Positions 10,740-21,600 of a stretch of 64,000 nucleotides of DNA are shown one piece after another (the stretch's first letter is position 1; every line of letters begins with the position of its first letter). The stretch comes from Aldrovandia affinis (taxonomy: Eukaryota; Chordata; Actinopteri; Notacanthiformes; Halosauridae): assembly GCA_029706075.1 (NCBI GenBank), contig JAINUG010000543.1, forward strand, positions 1-64,000, written 5' to 3'. The notes beneath the pieces are model-generated. The model was given only the letters and a program-made list of their open reading frames with translations. It searched no databases and had not been told where the DNA came from. Made by a program: the position numbers and the translations under genes.

Positions 10740-11901
10740 TTGTGTGGTGTTCGGGTCCGAACGGACCCGTTTCAAGAATGTAAAATGCAATTAATCCCAT
10801 TCGTTTTTTTTTATCGAAACAAGGCTTAGAGTATGTGTTCATGGCGGCTATTTAAACACAAAAACACGAATGTTTACCATTTTAGCCAATTCAGAATTTA
10901 TTCTAGAAAAAAAATTACATCGGTGGTGTTAGGGTCCAAATGGACCCGGTATAGAAAAATGGCTATAGACATCAGTTTGCTTCATAGAAATGCTATGGCT
11001 AGCTTTGTGGATCACATGTGGCTCAATCAAGGTTCATATTTGACTCTAGACACTTCACTCTCAACCCGACCCCCCCCACACACACACTCCCCTCCTACTT
11101 GGGAACCGATTCTTTCTCAGAGTTTTGAACTGCTACCCTCCCCTCCCCCATAGGGCTTCAACTTTTATGTTGGTCCGCTCAATAAATAAAAATACACTGC
11201 CACATTTTAGGACCTAACAACACTACCCCGACACACAGAGGCATGCACAATACACACATGCACACTCTTGCACACATGCACACACACACAGGGAAAAAGG
11301 CCTACAGTTCAGTACAGTGCACACCGGAATACAACATTCCCACACAAACCCAGACATGGACCATGTCACTCCAAACATTCCATGTGATGTCAAGAGTCAT
11401 CCGATTTGACAACCAGGAGACGAGTTGCTCGCCGTGCTGCCGACAAACTTGCTCCCATCAGAGCTCTGGGAGAAGTGGGTGGAGCGTTTGTCGTGTATGT
11501 ACAACCCAGGGCCAGACGTCACGGTTGACGAATGCCTACTCCCCTATAGAGGCCGCTGTCCCTTCAAACAATACATCCCAAGCAAACCGGCCAAATACGG
11601 GATAAAGATCTGGGCTGCATGCGATGCCAGCAGAAGCTATGCGTGGAACATGCAGATCTACACCGGCAAACCAGCAGGGGGCGTGGCGGAGAAGGGCCAG
11701 GGCAAGCGGGTGGTGTTGGAGATGACTGAGGGTCTTCGGGGGCACAACATCACCTGCAACAACTTCTTCACTTCGTATGCCCTTGGAGAGGAGCTGCGCC
11801 GGAGGAGACTCACCATGGTGGGGACCGTGCGGAAAAACAAACCAGAACTTCCTGCCGCTTTGACCAGGATCAAGAACAGAACTGTAAATCGCTCTGGATA
11901 A
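10740..11901 (+). pseudogene. piggyBac-type transposase remnant
   Basis: A DDE transposase of the piggyBac (PGBD4-like) type is readable in two frames: FHVMSRVIRFDNQET (about 11370-11415), then LWEKWVERLSCMYNPG, VDECLLPYRGRCPF, KYGIKIWAACDA and NITCNNFFTSY (11450-11790). A frame change and an internal deletion separate the first block from the second, and both protein ends are missing. Upstream, 10745-10955 has two palindromic GGGTCC(G/A)AA(C/T)GGACCCG motifs, probably part of the element. At 11884 it is cut by a LINE/SINE tail. No terminal repeats were identified, so the element's limits are uncertain. Confidence 0.75.
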
Positions 11902-11930
11902 GAGCATCTGCTAAATGCCTAAAAATGTGG
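11884..11930 (+). mobile_element. LINE/SINE 3' tail fragment
   Basis: GTAAATCGCTCTGGATAAGA and CATCTGCTAAATGC: the common 3' end of the CR1/L2-like LINE and SINE families, here abutting the piggyBac relic. Confidence 0.7.
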
Positions 11931-11983
11931 AAAAGTAAGCATGTTGCTAATATGTCCATGAATCCCTTCTATTTTTTCCCTAG

Positions 11984-12094
11984 GTTATTGTTGGAAAAGA
12001 CAAGGCTTTTACATATGACTTTTTGATCCGACGATGGAGCAAGAGGAAGTTTTCAACACTGCCGTTTCATCCCTACTGACTGGGCTTTTCAAAG
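11984..12094 (+). pseudogene. kif4a: Isolated KIF4A-like kinesin motor exon (plus strand)
   Basis: The exon follows TTTTTTCCCTAG (acceptor) and ends AAAG before GTGTTA (donor). It reads VIVGKDKAFTYDF, then with a frame change DPTMEQEEVFNTAVSSLLTG and LFKG, matching the motor-domain exon that follows the first coding exon of KIF4A, a chromokinesin acting in chromosome condensation and the central spindle. About 4 nt are missing at the FVFDP position, breaking the frame. The matching upstream exon (57920-58043) is 46 kb away on the opposite strand, so the two cannot be spliced together as assembled. Retained splice borders argue for a genomic fragment rather than a retrocopy. Confidence 0.75.
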
Positions 12095-12650
12095 GTGTTA
12101 CACACTCGCATACACACAATTATGCTGGTGCACTACCTAATGTTGCTAATCAGTCACAAGAACTAGTTGGCTACAGCGCATAAACTCGCAGAGCCGTTTG
12201 CCGGAGTCTCATTTCCACAGAAGCACGGACGGAGATACAACACACATTAGTAATACTATATTGGGGGAGAAGATGAAGACCTGGAGGGCGGGGGAGGGGG
12301 AGGGGCCTGGTTTCCTCCCACATTAAGCTGCACAAGGACTGCCTGCCATCCGACTTCAACATTGAGTAGACCTTCATGTACAACAAGCATTTTTACTAAG
12401 TCAATTAACCAATTTCCATTTGGCAAGTCATGTAAAATTGAGAATCAACATTCTAAAACTGTATAAATTCACATCAATAGAAATGTAGCTACTGATTGTG
12501 TGTTCCCATAAAACCCCATTTATTAACCCCTTTTATTCGCAGAAATGGATCTGTTCTATTTCTATTGTTTTTAATACTTGTTAAGTATGAGATATTGTCA
12601 TCACATCCATGGGATTTGCTGATTTTATGACATTGTCCTAATGTTTTTTT
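12095..12650. other. Unrecognised; contains a 37-bp copy of the 24.1-kb region
   Basis: 12117-12153 (starting ATTATGCTGGTGCACTACCT) is the reverse complement of 24081-24117; its core also occurs at 22430-22457. The rest, including a GGGGGAGGGGGAGG patch near 12290, is not recognised. Confidence 0.5.
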
Positions 12651-13559
12651 GTGCCTGTTTTATTAAGAATAAACGATCAGCGTGAATATTGGGAAAGCAG
12701 TGCACTATGCTTCACGGAGACCTGGCTACATGGAGAGCCGGACTCAGCAGTCGAACTCACCGGCTTTTTGATGGTGAGAGCGGACCGCGACAGGACACTA
12801 AGCCGCAAGAAGTCCGCAGGTGGGCTTATTCTCTATGTTAACATTAAATGGTGTAACCCTGGGCATGTGACTGTGAAAGAGACTATCTGTACTCCCGACA
12901 TAGAGCTGCTGGCTGTGGGGCTCAGACCATATTATCTGCCTAGAGAGTTCTCACACGCCATTGTTGTTGTTGTGTACATTCCACCATCGGCAAATGTGGC
13001 GAGAGCGTGTGAAGTCATCCACTCCACTGTTGCGCGACTGCAGACAGACCACCCCGGAGCCTTTCTGACAATCAATGGCCATTTAAATCATGCCAAACTC
13101 CCCAAGACCCTGACAGGCTTCACTCAATATGTGAAGTGCAGCACTAGGGAGAAAAAGATCCTGGACATGATGTATGCCAACGTGAAGGAGGCATACAGCT
13201 CCTCAGCCCTCCCTCCCCTGGGCACCTCTGATCACAACCTGATACGCCTTGTTCCCACATACAAGCCCGTTGTCAGGCGCCAGCCTGTCACCACCAGGAC
13301 TGTACAGCTGTGGTCGGGAGCGGTTGAGGAGAGGCTGCAGGACTGCCTCCAGATCACAAACTGGGACCTGTTCACAGAGGATTTCGGGGAGGACGTAGAG
13401 GGCCTCGCGGACTGCATTACACTCTACATTAGGACTTGTGAGGAGAGCATCGTACCCACAAAAAGGTGCACTGTTTCTCCAACAACAAACCATGGATAAA
13501 TAAAAACACCAAAGCCCTACTAAACAGGAAGAAGAGGGCCTTCATGGCTAAGGACAGGG
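12651..13559 (+). mobile_element. LINE endonuclease-domain fragment (CR1/L2 group)
   Basis: A single open frame (12651-13499) encodes an apurinic-endonuclease-like domain: CFTETWLHGEPDSAVELTGF, AGGLILYVNIKWCN, VVVYIPPSANVARA, INGHLNHAKLPK (normally GDFN) and GTSDHNLIRLVP. It ends at a frameshift near the usual NNKPWITKDIK region; 13500-13559 still reads TKALLNRKKRAFMAKD in another frame. No RT domain follows because a hAT lies at 13560. The Asp of GDFN is replaced by His, so even this domain is probably inactive. Confidence 0.75.
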
Positions 13560-14022
13560 TAGGAGTGGGCGGTATACCGGTATGAAAGTGAATACCGGTA
13601 TTATGCTGCGCCACGATATGGATTTTGCTATACCGTGGATACCGTTATATATTCATAAATTCTAATATGTTAAAAACTGTAACCTTTTCAAACTAAACCT
13701 TTCAAGCCTCAACCATCAAGTATCAACCAATCTTCACATCAACCTTCTTCACAAGTTCCGTGCCAGGAATACCAGCATGTTGACTGTTTCTGGCTTCAGT
13801 GCTGCCCTGTGACATGTGACCACATTGCCCCCAGTGCTGAATGCCCTCTCAGAGGGGGAACTTGTGGCAGGGATGCATAAGTACTTCTTTGCCAGACAAC
13901 TCACACGTGGGAAATTAGATCTGTGAAATCGCCACCACTCCAAAGGATCAGACTCAAAATCCATATCGTGGCGCAGCATAATACCGGTAGTCACTTTGAC
14001 ACCGGTATAGCTCCCACTCCTA
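13560..14022 (-). mobile_element. Internally deleted hAT element with transposase C-terminus
   Basis: Inverted repeats of about 65 bp begin TAGGAGTGGG at both ends and share TACCGGTATTATGCTGCGCC. Between them, minus strand 13749-13994 encodes the hAT C-terminal dimerisation domain: DPLEWWRFHRSNFPR, AKKYLCIPATSSPSERAFS, GGNVVTCHRAAL, NMLVFLARNL. Everything upstream of that domain is deleted. No matching 8-bp target duplication is visible: the left flank is LINE and the right flank is PIP4K2C-like DNA, suggesting a rearrangement at this point. Confidence 0.8.
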
Positions 14023-14874
14023 CAAAGGTGTCAGCCCAGCTTGCTGGCAGCGCTCTTCACAGCGTACATGTCCACATAGGGCTCAAACTCCCCAGGTCCC
14101 AAGGGTCTGTATGAGCTCAAGTAGCCGACGATGCCATCGGGAGACGTCCCGTACGAGCCCACTGCGGGACTGGCTGCCAAGCCGTTCTCAGGCTCTGCCT
14201 CCTCCTCGAAGGAGGACTCCTCCAGCTCCTCTTCCTCGCGCTCCGCCCCGCTCCACATCATGGATCCCCAACAGCAGGCTGTAGTCCATGATCCTCAGCT
14301 GCACCAGGAACTTAAAAAAAAGTTAAAGCACTTTATTTGTCAGAAATACAGACTGGATTGAATGTAAAGAACTACAAATTGATATTTTGTTTGACGGATC
14401 GATAAATGGGCTATATAGAAAAAGACTTCCGTAATGTTTCTTTTTTGGATGTTAAATTCTCTTTTGAGTGTTTGTTGCGTTTTTGTTTGTATGTATCTTT
14501 TATGTTCTTAGCAATAAGGGTTTCCTTAACGCATAAAGGTTAGGCAATCATAAGCTATTTAGCTTCAGCCTTAACCTTTTCGGTCAATCATACACATATG
14601 ATAAATGATGTCTCTTTTGTGTATTGTGAAACATGATCGAAATAAACAAGTAAATGAAAATGAAATGAACTGTAGTACACACACACATAGATCAGTAAAT
14701 CAGTCCTTCTTGGGCAGCCAGGTTGGCCCAGCACTACCACCCTTCCAACCCTACATCCACAACCTGCTGCGTGGTGGGAAAGCTTCCTATCGGAGGCAGA
14801 GTCACTTAGTTCCTCACCTCCACATCTCTGTTCAGCTTCTCCATAATGCGATCCTTCTCCTCATTCACGTACAC

Positions 14875-15129
14875 CAGGAGTGCCCAAGTTCGGTCCTGGA
14901 GATCTACTGGGTGTGCTGGCTTTTGTTCCAGCCCTTCACTAACACACTTGATCTGAACATTCATTGTCTTGACAAGCAGTTGATTAATGAATTCAGGTGT
15001 GTTAGTAAAGGGATTAATGAATTCAGGTGTGTTAGTGAAGGGATTCATGAATTCAGGTGTGTTAGTGAAGGGCTGGAACAAAAGTCTGCACACCCAGTAG
15101 ATCTCCAGGACCGAACTTGGGCACTCCTG
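14875..15129. mobile_element. hAT MITE inserted in a PIP4K2C-like coding exon
   Basis: About 70-bp inverted repeats start CAGGAGTGCCCAAGTTCGGT and CCTGGAGATCTACTGGGTGT. The flanks are perfect 8-bp duplications ACGTACAC (14867-14874 and 15130-15137). Removing the insert and one duplicate rejoins the kinase reading frame exactly. The centre has three direct copies of ATGAATTCAGGTGTGTTAGT. Confidence 0.95.
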
Positions 15130-15191
15130 ACGTACACCTTCTGCATGTTGTTCCTGAAGTCTACATCCTTGTAGGTTGGCTGCTCTTTCAC

Positions 15192-15445
15192 CTGGGTGGG
15201 GCATCGGGTGTGGCAGGATGGTGAATGAATGGAGTTTGTCCCAGAGGTAGGCTTTACAAAACTCACAAAATCACTCAAACTCACTCCCTGCTGACGCACA
15301 AGATCCTTACAACACCACCTGGGTGGGGCACCGGGTGTGGCAGGATGGTGAATGGATGGAGTTTGTCCCAGAGGTAGGCTTTACAAAACTCACAAAATCA
15401 CTCAAACTCACTCCCTGCTGACGCACAAGATCCTTACAACACCAC
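15192..15445. repeat. 127-bp tandem duplication at a splice acceptor
   Basis: 15192-15318 and 15319-15445 are near-identical, differing at a few bases. On the minus strand each unit ends GGTGCCCCACCCAG or GATGCCCCACCCAG, so the 3' splice site of the kinase exon at 15191 is present twice; only the proximal copy touches the exon. Confidence 0.9.
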
Positions 15446-15799
15446 CGTAAATATGAATATAATAAAACAAAAATACAATTCACGAACAAAATGGGTATTG
15501 GACATATTAAGAAGTGCACTGATGACAGTACACGTTCAATGTTCAAGTAAAGGCCTTTAAAGACGTTTCCTTGACTATGCACAAAGGCAACCCCTGCAAT
15601 CTCCTGAAATTCCCGCTTCTCGTGTGGTTGGTGACGGTTGCAAAAACAATTCAGATTTTTGCAGCCGTTTACCCCTGGCACAATAATGTGAAACATATTT
15701 CCCCCTTAAGGATGTGTGAATAGAAGAGAAAGGAAAGAGTAGCACTTTCAGCCATACCTTCTCTTTGTCAATCGCTTCCCGAGAAACTGGAAAGCCCTG

Positions 15800-16443
15800 G
15801 AAAGAGAAGTGAGTTTTTTCTGACTAAACATGTTTCAAGATGTTTCATGTCTTCCTTCTCATAATCAAAGCACGCACGCACACACACACACACACACACA
15901 AAGAAAGTCCTTTGAGTTCCTGCGTCCAGTGTTAGCTATGAATTGGCTTTCATTGTTACCCCAGATTGACGTATTTTAAACCAAATCTTTTTAACAAAAG
16001 AATGCTTTGTTAATACAAAATTGCTAACTCTCAACCCATTCAATCCATTAAATCATATGTTGATAACAAGATGGTAATGCATGTACATGATAGAGGTTAT
16101 TTTGTTTAACAATGTGAAAGTTGAAAGCAAACATTTTCTGGATTAGTCCATTGTCAACGTACTCAACTATCAAACGGTTCAGGTTCATTTCAGGCCCTGG
16201 TCAGAGAGTCATCGAGTCAGTTTTCGGGTCGGGTCAGGTCTGTTTTATTCATAATAAAATGAGTCCTCGGGTCTAGTTCAGGTCAGGTAGGACATTTTGG
16301 ACCTGTGAAGACCTCTACTCACTACCAAAGAGAACATTACTCAAGAGCACTGGCCCACAATCAGCTAAACCGTTCATGATTAAAACCCCATTAAGTGAAA
16401 TTGATCCAGGGTCATTGTCCTTTTAGTCCCAGAGGGTATACAA
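15800..16443. other. Intron-like sequence of the PIP4K2C-like gene
   Basis: Contains a short CA run (15870-15900) and a GGTCGGGTCAGGTC-rich patch (16220-16290); no exon recognised. Confidence 0.5.
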
Positions 16444-16707
16444 CAGTGGTCCCCAACCCCGGTCCTTGAGAGCCACAGTTCTGCTGGTGCATTGAGCCAT
16501 ATGGTTTCTATTTTGTCCAAAATGAAGAGTGCCCCCTACTGGCCCACCAACACCTCTTCCAGCAGCAACCTAGTCAACCAAGCCCACACGTTTAGCTTCA
16601 GCACTTTGAGAAGGGTACAGGGTGGTCTGGTTGCTGGCCATGGTATAGTTGCTAAACTAAAGTCAGCAGACCCTTTGTCCCTCCGGGACCAGGTTTGGGG
16701 ACCCCTG
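16444..16707. mobile_element. hAT-like MITE, decayed
   Basis: Ends CAGTGGTCCCCAACCCCGGT and (inverted) CAGGGGTCCCCAAACCTGGT. It is 264 bp with no coding. Flanking octamers (GTATACAA and GTGATGTG) do not match, so the target duplication is lost or the ends are rearranged. Confidence 0.6.
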
Positions 16708-16884
16708 GTGATGTGGTGGAGCTCATAAGTTACAGTTCTGCCTCATGCATTAGGCTCTCTGCCTCCTGGCTCACCTTGAGTACGGTACATCAGTGTGGAC
16801 AGCGAGGATACCTACATCATCATCATGAGGAACATGTTCAGCCACAGGCTGGTCGTGCACACCAAGTACAACCTTAACCACACC

Positions 16885-17262
16885 ACACACACACACACAC
16901 TCTCCACACTCACACACACACAGTCACAACACGCACACGCACTCTCTCTCCCAGGAACTGAGGGAGTAAAGTGCTGCCATGACATGTGCTGAGAGAGAGA
17001 GGAGGGCAGAAAGAAGGGAGAGAGAAAGATAACTTTCTATATTGTAGAGGGTAAAACATACTAGAAAAAAATTCCACGGAAATTTTGAGGGTGCCTGCTC
17101 CCCACACACAAGCAATAACGCACACACACACACACACAGATGTGTAGGAGAGGAGTAGAGAGATATGTGTGTGTGTGAGAGAGTGTGAGTGTGCGCGCGA
17201 GAGAGAGAGTGCGTGTTGTGACTGAGTGTGGAGAGTGTGTGTCTGTGGTGTGGTAAGGTTGG
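16885..17262. repeat. Inverted repeat around the inverted kinase exon
   Basis: 16885-16955 is the reverse complement of about 17190-17262 (shared GTGCGTGTTGTGACT, GTGTGGAGAGTGTGTGT and GGTGTGGT(T)AAGGTTG). The arms hold the intron start after the [12 protein letters not shown] exon and a few bases of the neighbouring exon end. GA- and CA-rich runs lie between the arms. Confidence 0.75.
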
Positions 17263-17343
17263 CTCAGTGTGTTAGAGAGAGTGTTCAGATGTCACTGAAC
17301 ATTGGGAGTGTACGGAGCGGCGATACAGTCGCAATCGAGCAGG

Positions 17344-18472
17344 GGCCGTATTCACAAATAATTGTATCTTACCACTAGGAGTACTCCTAAATCGCACTAA
17401 AACCTTTTAGTTAGGAGTCCCACCTTAAAACCTATACACAAAGCTGCAAAGACAAACTCATACTAAGGAAGTCCTAGAATTTTCAAGCTAAGAGTGAGGG
17501 CGGGTTGACGTTGTTGCTATGGATGACGTTGTTTCTCATGAACGAGCTTACTCAGAATGCCCACAGCGATTGTCTGATATAGGGAATGGGTCTCTGCCCG
17601 CGATTTCAACCTAGCAAATAAATTATATGCTACTGTAAAGGGTTATGTAGGCCTACCTGTTCCTGTTATATTCTAGTGGTGTAACAGATCGCAGTTGATC
17701 CGTGATCCGTACGGATCAACCCCACGGTTCGGCACGCATATGATCCGCGGATTGATAGCTAAATTGAACCATCATAAAGAAATACAGTTTTTCTGCCACT
17801 GTTACGTTTTAAACTAACAATTCCCTAAATCTCGATGCAGAGTTACAGTGAAGAGATAGACAACCATGTATGTTTTGGTTTGCTTTGTTTTTCATACTAA
17901 ATGCCTTTCTGGGAGGCAGGTTTTTTAGAAATGCGACGGAATTAAATAAAATGTAAACATTATCGATCTTGACATTTTTTATTAAATTAATTCAGGCATA
18001 AGAACACCGTAGTTAAATCGCCTAAGGCGTACTGAATCTAAAAATGTATTTTGTGAAATTTTCGAATAAAGATTTTGTGAAATAACTTAAATTGAAAAAC
18101 TGAAATTATCATTCATTCAATTCCTTGAGAATAGTTCCTGGTAATTTTGGTGGAAAGCGCGCCTTTGGCCCCGTTATTTATTTTTGCTGATCCGAAAAAT
18201 GATCCGATGCACCCCTATTATATTCGAATAAAGATTCTAAAATACAAATGTAGGCTACGTGTCACTGATTTAACATGAAAACAAGAATACTGACTAGTCA
18301 ATTGGTTACATGTCTGCATCTCGTAAACAATCAGCGGGTATCTATATATAATATATATAATATTAAATATATAATACCCTCGGGATTGAGGATTATTCGG
18401 AGTTGCTCCTAAATTGCAGAATTAGGACCAACTTTTACCCTTAAAATGCTTTGTGAATACCGACCCAGAAGT
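17344..18472. mobile_element. Harbinger-like TIR element, interrupted by a hAT
   Basis: The left end is GGGCCGTATTCACAAATAAT; the right end inverted reads GGGTCGGTATTCACAAAGCA. Both are followed by related CTAGGAGTACTCCTAAAT-type sequence. No transposase is visible. Superfamily is a guess from end style; the target duplication is unclear. Confidence 0.55.
17674..18217. mobile_element. Non-autonomous hAT element (544 bp)
   Basis: Ends TAGTGGTGTAACAGATC and (inverted) TAGGGGTGCATCGGATC. It is flanked by perfect 8-bp duplications TTATATTC (17666-17673, 18218-18225). GATCCGTGATCCGTACGGAT near the left end forms a sub-terminal palindrome. Nested in 17344-18472. Confidence 0.92.
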
Positions 18473-18865
18473 CTAAAACTGTAGTATTTTTTTAAGTGCA
18501 ACTTAAAAATAAAATTGCTCTGTCATTGCTATAGTCCTGATTTATACTTTCCCTGGACTATTTGAAGGAGAGCAGTCCATATTTTAATGCATTTTGTTTT
18601 GTTGTCTTAGTATCTTACCAGGTTTTCTTTCTTTCTTTTTTTTGTGCGGTTTTCCTTTTTCACTCACTATTAGGATTAGCCCGCTTCTGATACGTTAATT
18701 GTCTTGAAAAATAAATTTTCCCCTATTCGCGAGAATTTCATATATGAAAATAAAATAGAACACCAATAATTTAAAGTTCAGATAGAGTAATAGGCTATAT
18801 ACTAAATCAATTCTCCATCAACCTTAGTTAATTTTCAGTTCACTCAGCTAGCGACAGCGGCTACC
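18473..18865. other. AT-rich spacer, nothing recognised
   Basis: No coding or repeat signature found. Confidence 0.4.
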
Positions 18866-18929
18866 TTGACCTTGTTGACTGGCGGAAGTGAGGAGACCTG
18901 TTTTCCGGTTTGATCACGTGATGCTCGAC

Positions 18930-20034
18930 CCAAGTAAGCTTGGGGACCTTGCTCCCCATACCAAACCAGAAGTAAAAAGCCTAGGTGTCATCTTAGATTC
19001 CAACTTAAATTTTAAGGCCCATATTAGCAAGGTGACCAAGACAGCTTTCTTCCACCTAAGAAATGTTGCCAAAGTACGGCCGTTTTTAAGACAAGCGGAT
19101 GCAGAGAAATTAGTTCACCCTTTAATTACTAGCAGATTAGACTACTGCAATGCCCTCTTCACCGGGCTGCCTACAAAGTCAATAGAGAAACTTCAGCTCA
19201 TTCAGAATTCGGCTGCTAGACTTTTAACAAAGACCAGAAAGAGAGAGCATATCATTCCTGTCCTAACCACCGTGCACTGGCTCCCCGTTTCCTTTAGAAT
19301 TGACTTCAAGGTACTTTTACTCACCTACAAAGCTCTAAATCACAGGTGTCAAACTCATTCCATCGAGGGCCGAGTATGCAGGTTTTTGTTGCAACCAATG
19401 CACTACACCAGGTGATTTCACTAATTAGCTCACTTCTTCAACTAAGGAGGGAACCTAATTGAAATCACCTGGTGTAATGTATTGGTTACAACAGAAACCT
19501 GCATACACTCGGCCCTCGATGGAATGAGTTTGACACCCCTGCTCTAAATGGTACAGCACCCACATACATTTCTGATTTTCTAATCTCACATCAGCCAACA
19601 AGATCCCTCCGGTCCTCAGGTGCTGACCTTTTAACCGTTCCGAAAGTACTGCACAAAACGAGCGGGGAAGCCGCTTTGAGCTATCATGCCCCAAAACGGT
19701 GGAACACCCTACCCAGACACATCAGAGATACAAGCTGTGAATTTTATTTTTCAACTGATCAAAACCTACCTGTTCGAACAGGCTTTTAAATTAAATACTG
19801 GTTACATTAATAGTGTGTGTTATTCCACAGTCTTTGTATTTTATGCAGTCATGTATTTTTTTTAAATACAATTTTTACTTATTTATTGTTATGTCTACCT
19901 TGAATGCCTCTACCTATGCATTTTTTATCATCTTATTTTATCTCTGCTTTTTAATTCTATTTACAATTGTGAAGCACTTTGAGCTGCATATCATGTATGA
20001 AAGGTGCTATACAAATAAAGTTTATTATTATTAT
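18930..20034 (+). mobile_element. L2 LINE, 5'-truncated, interrupted by a MITE
   Basis: RT thumb/C-terminal region: [47 protein letters not shown] and [11 protein letters not shown], resuming after the MITE and ending in the L2 3' UTR AAAGGTGCTATACAAATAAA followed by (TTA)n. The coding frame of the visible segment is open up to the MITE. Confidence 0.85.
19341..19541. mobile_element. Nearly fully palindromic hAT MITE (201 bp)
   Basis: Starts CACAGGTGTCAAACTCATTC and ends with its complement; the arms pair almost to the centre (about 85-bp arms). Flanked by perfect 8-bp duplications CTCTAAAT (19333-19340, 19542-19549) inside the L2 coding region. Confidence 0.95.
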
Positions 20035-20615
20035 TACAACCCGTATTTAAGTCTAGGGGCGCCATTTTCAGGCTCTTGGGAAATGCCCTGTGCCACATGT
20101 TATGCTACACCCAGGGTTGCCAGGTCCAGGAAAAATATCCAGCCCAAAGTCTGCTTCAAACCCGCCCAACGGAAGCTTAAACTAGCCAAAAATTTAAAGT
20201 GTCCTGAAATGTTGTTTGCCAAAACTGTATATTGCAAAGCATTATCGGTATAGCCTACTACTCTTTGACTTGTACTTACTCTTTTCTGTTCTCTCCTCTC
20301 TGCTCATCTCCTCTCCCCTTTTCTGTTCTCTCCTCTCTGCTCCTCTCCTCTCCACTCCTCTCCCTGTTCATTGTTTTCTGTCTATATACACAAGCACCAA
20401 CATTCATACAATAGGCCTACACTGGAATACAGATCACAGTAATTGCCAAAATTATAATCTTAAAACAATATGCCTACAAGATGGACTTGACTGCCCACTT
20501 TGTCTTCTCGCCTTCATGTCTTCTAACAATTTCTCCTTCTTACGTATTATCCCAAGATCTATTCGGATTTTCAGCTTACATGTCGAACTATTCACAAGCT
20601 TGGTTCACATCAAAT

Positions 20616-21600
20616 CAGTGACGTGCGGTGAGGTTAATGGTTGGGGAGGCACTGGATATCAGAGTAGGGCGACCAGATTTTCAAAACCTCAAACCTGAAC
20701 ACTTTGTAGGCTATATGAACGCGCGCCACGTGCACGCGCACCGAAAATGCAGATCTACAGTGCTATTATACAATGTTTTAATACAGATAACATAAACATT
20801 CTGATTTTCACACCAAATAGCCCGCCCCAATTATTTAAAAAATACGTTATATCTGGACGGCGAGGACCGAGGGGCATTCCTACCGACCCCTGGCCTCGGC
20901 TATTTAAGCACTGGAATAACGGAAAATTTGAACGTGATTGTTAAAAACGGAAAAATATAGCTGATTTTAGATGCAATTCACTTTCGTTTTAGTTCGTTTT
21001 GTGTCGCGTTCATTGTAGATTTTATTTTCATTTCAGTTAGGCTATTTCACTGCTATTATTTTGTTATAATCCTCACACATGCACAAGTTAAAGTGAAAAT
21101 ATTGCTTAGCTTACCTTTACTTGTAAATGAAGTCCATTCGCCTTTCTTTCTCAGTTTAGAAATCAAATCCTCCATTTTCAGAGCGAAAAATCAGTGCATT
21201 TCTTTGGTTGTTGTTCTTTTAACTTTTGCAAGAGTAAACCGAGACGTAAACTTCAGGCCTCAAGGCAAGCCTTTTCCTTGTGGATTTATGTCAGATCAAT
21301 AAGACTTAAATATTACACACATAGGTGAAATACATTACCGAACACTATGGAAATTAAGACGTATAATAAAAGTCTTCAAACATGATATTGGAAACATACA
21401 GAGAAATGGCAACAAGCACGCGCCAATTGCACACGCTCAATTTAGTTTGTGAGGGATTGTGCAATCTGGGGAGAGGCTCGGCTCGTCACTGCCTCACCTC
21501 TCGTCTCTCTGTTGTATTTGAACAGGAAATACAGAATTTCAGCGATTTTGATTATAAAAACGGCTCTGCCTCACCTGCCTCCCCTGACCGCACGTCCCTG
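20616..21600. mobile_element. Nested non-autonomous hAT (985 bp)
   Basis: Ends CAGTGACGTGCGGTGAGG and (inverted) CAGGGACGTGCGGTCAGG. Perfect 8-bp duplications CATCAAAT (20608-20615, 21601-21608). Inserted into the BED-finger transposase of 20111-22424; no own transposase seen. Confidence 0.93.

Larger units (their letters stand above)
14031..16993 (-). pseudogene. pip4k2c: PIP4K2C-like lipid kinase gene, disrupted
   Basis: PIP4K2 enzymes phosphorylate PI5P to PI(4,5)P2. The gamma isoform is suggested by [36 protein letters not shown]. Exons: about 16946-16993 (minus) [12 protein letters not shown]; 16784-16873 on the plus strand, [31 protein letters not shown]; 15758-15796 (minus) GFPVSREAIDKEK; 14818-15191 (minus) VKEQPTYKDVDF, NMQKVYV, NEEKDRIMEKLNRDVE; 14031-14310 (minus) [20 protein letters not shown] and an acidic insert. 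Defects: the second exon is inverted; a 255-bp MITE splits the fourth; one extra G after IHDVERG shifts the frame of the last; no GT donor follows it. The N-terminal exons and the conserved C-terminal block were not found. The gene as assembled cannot encode a kinase. Confidence 0.85.
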
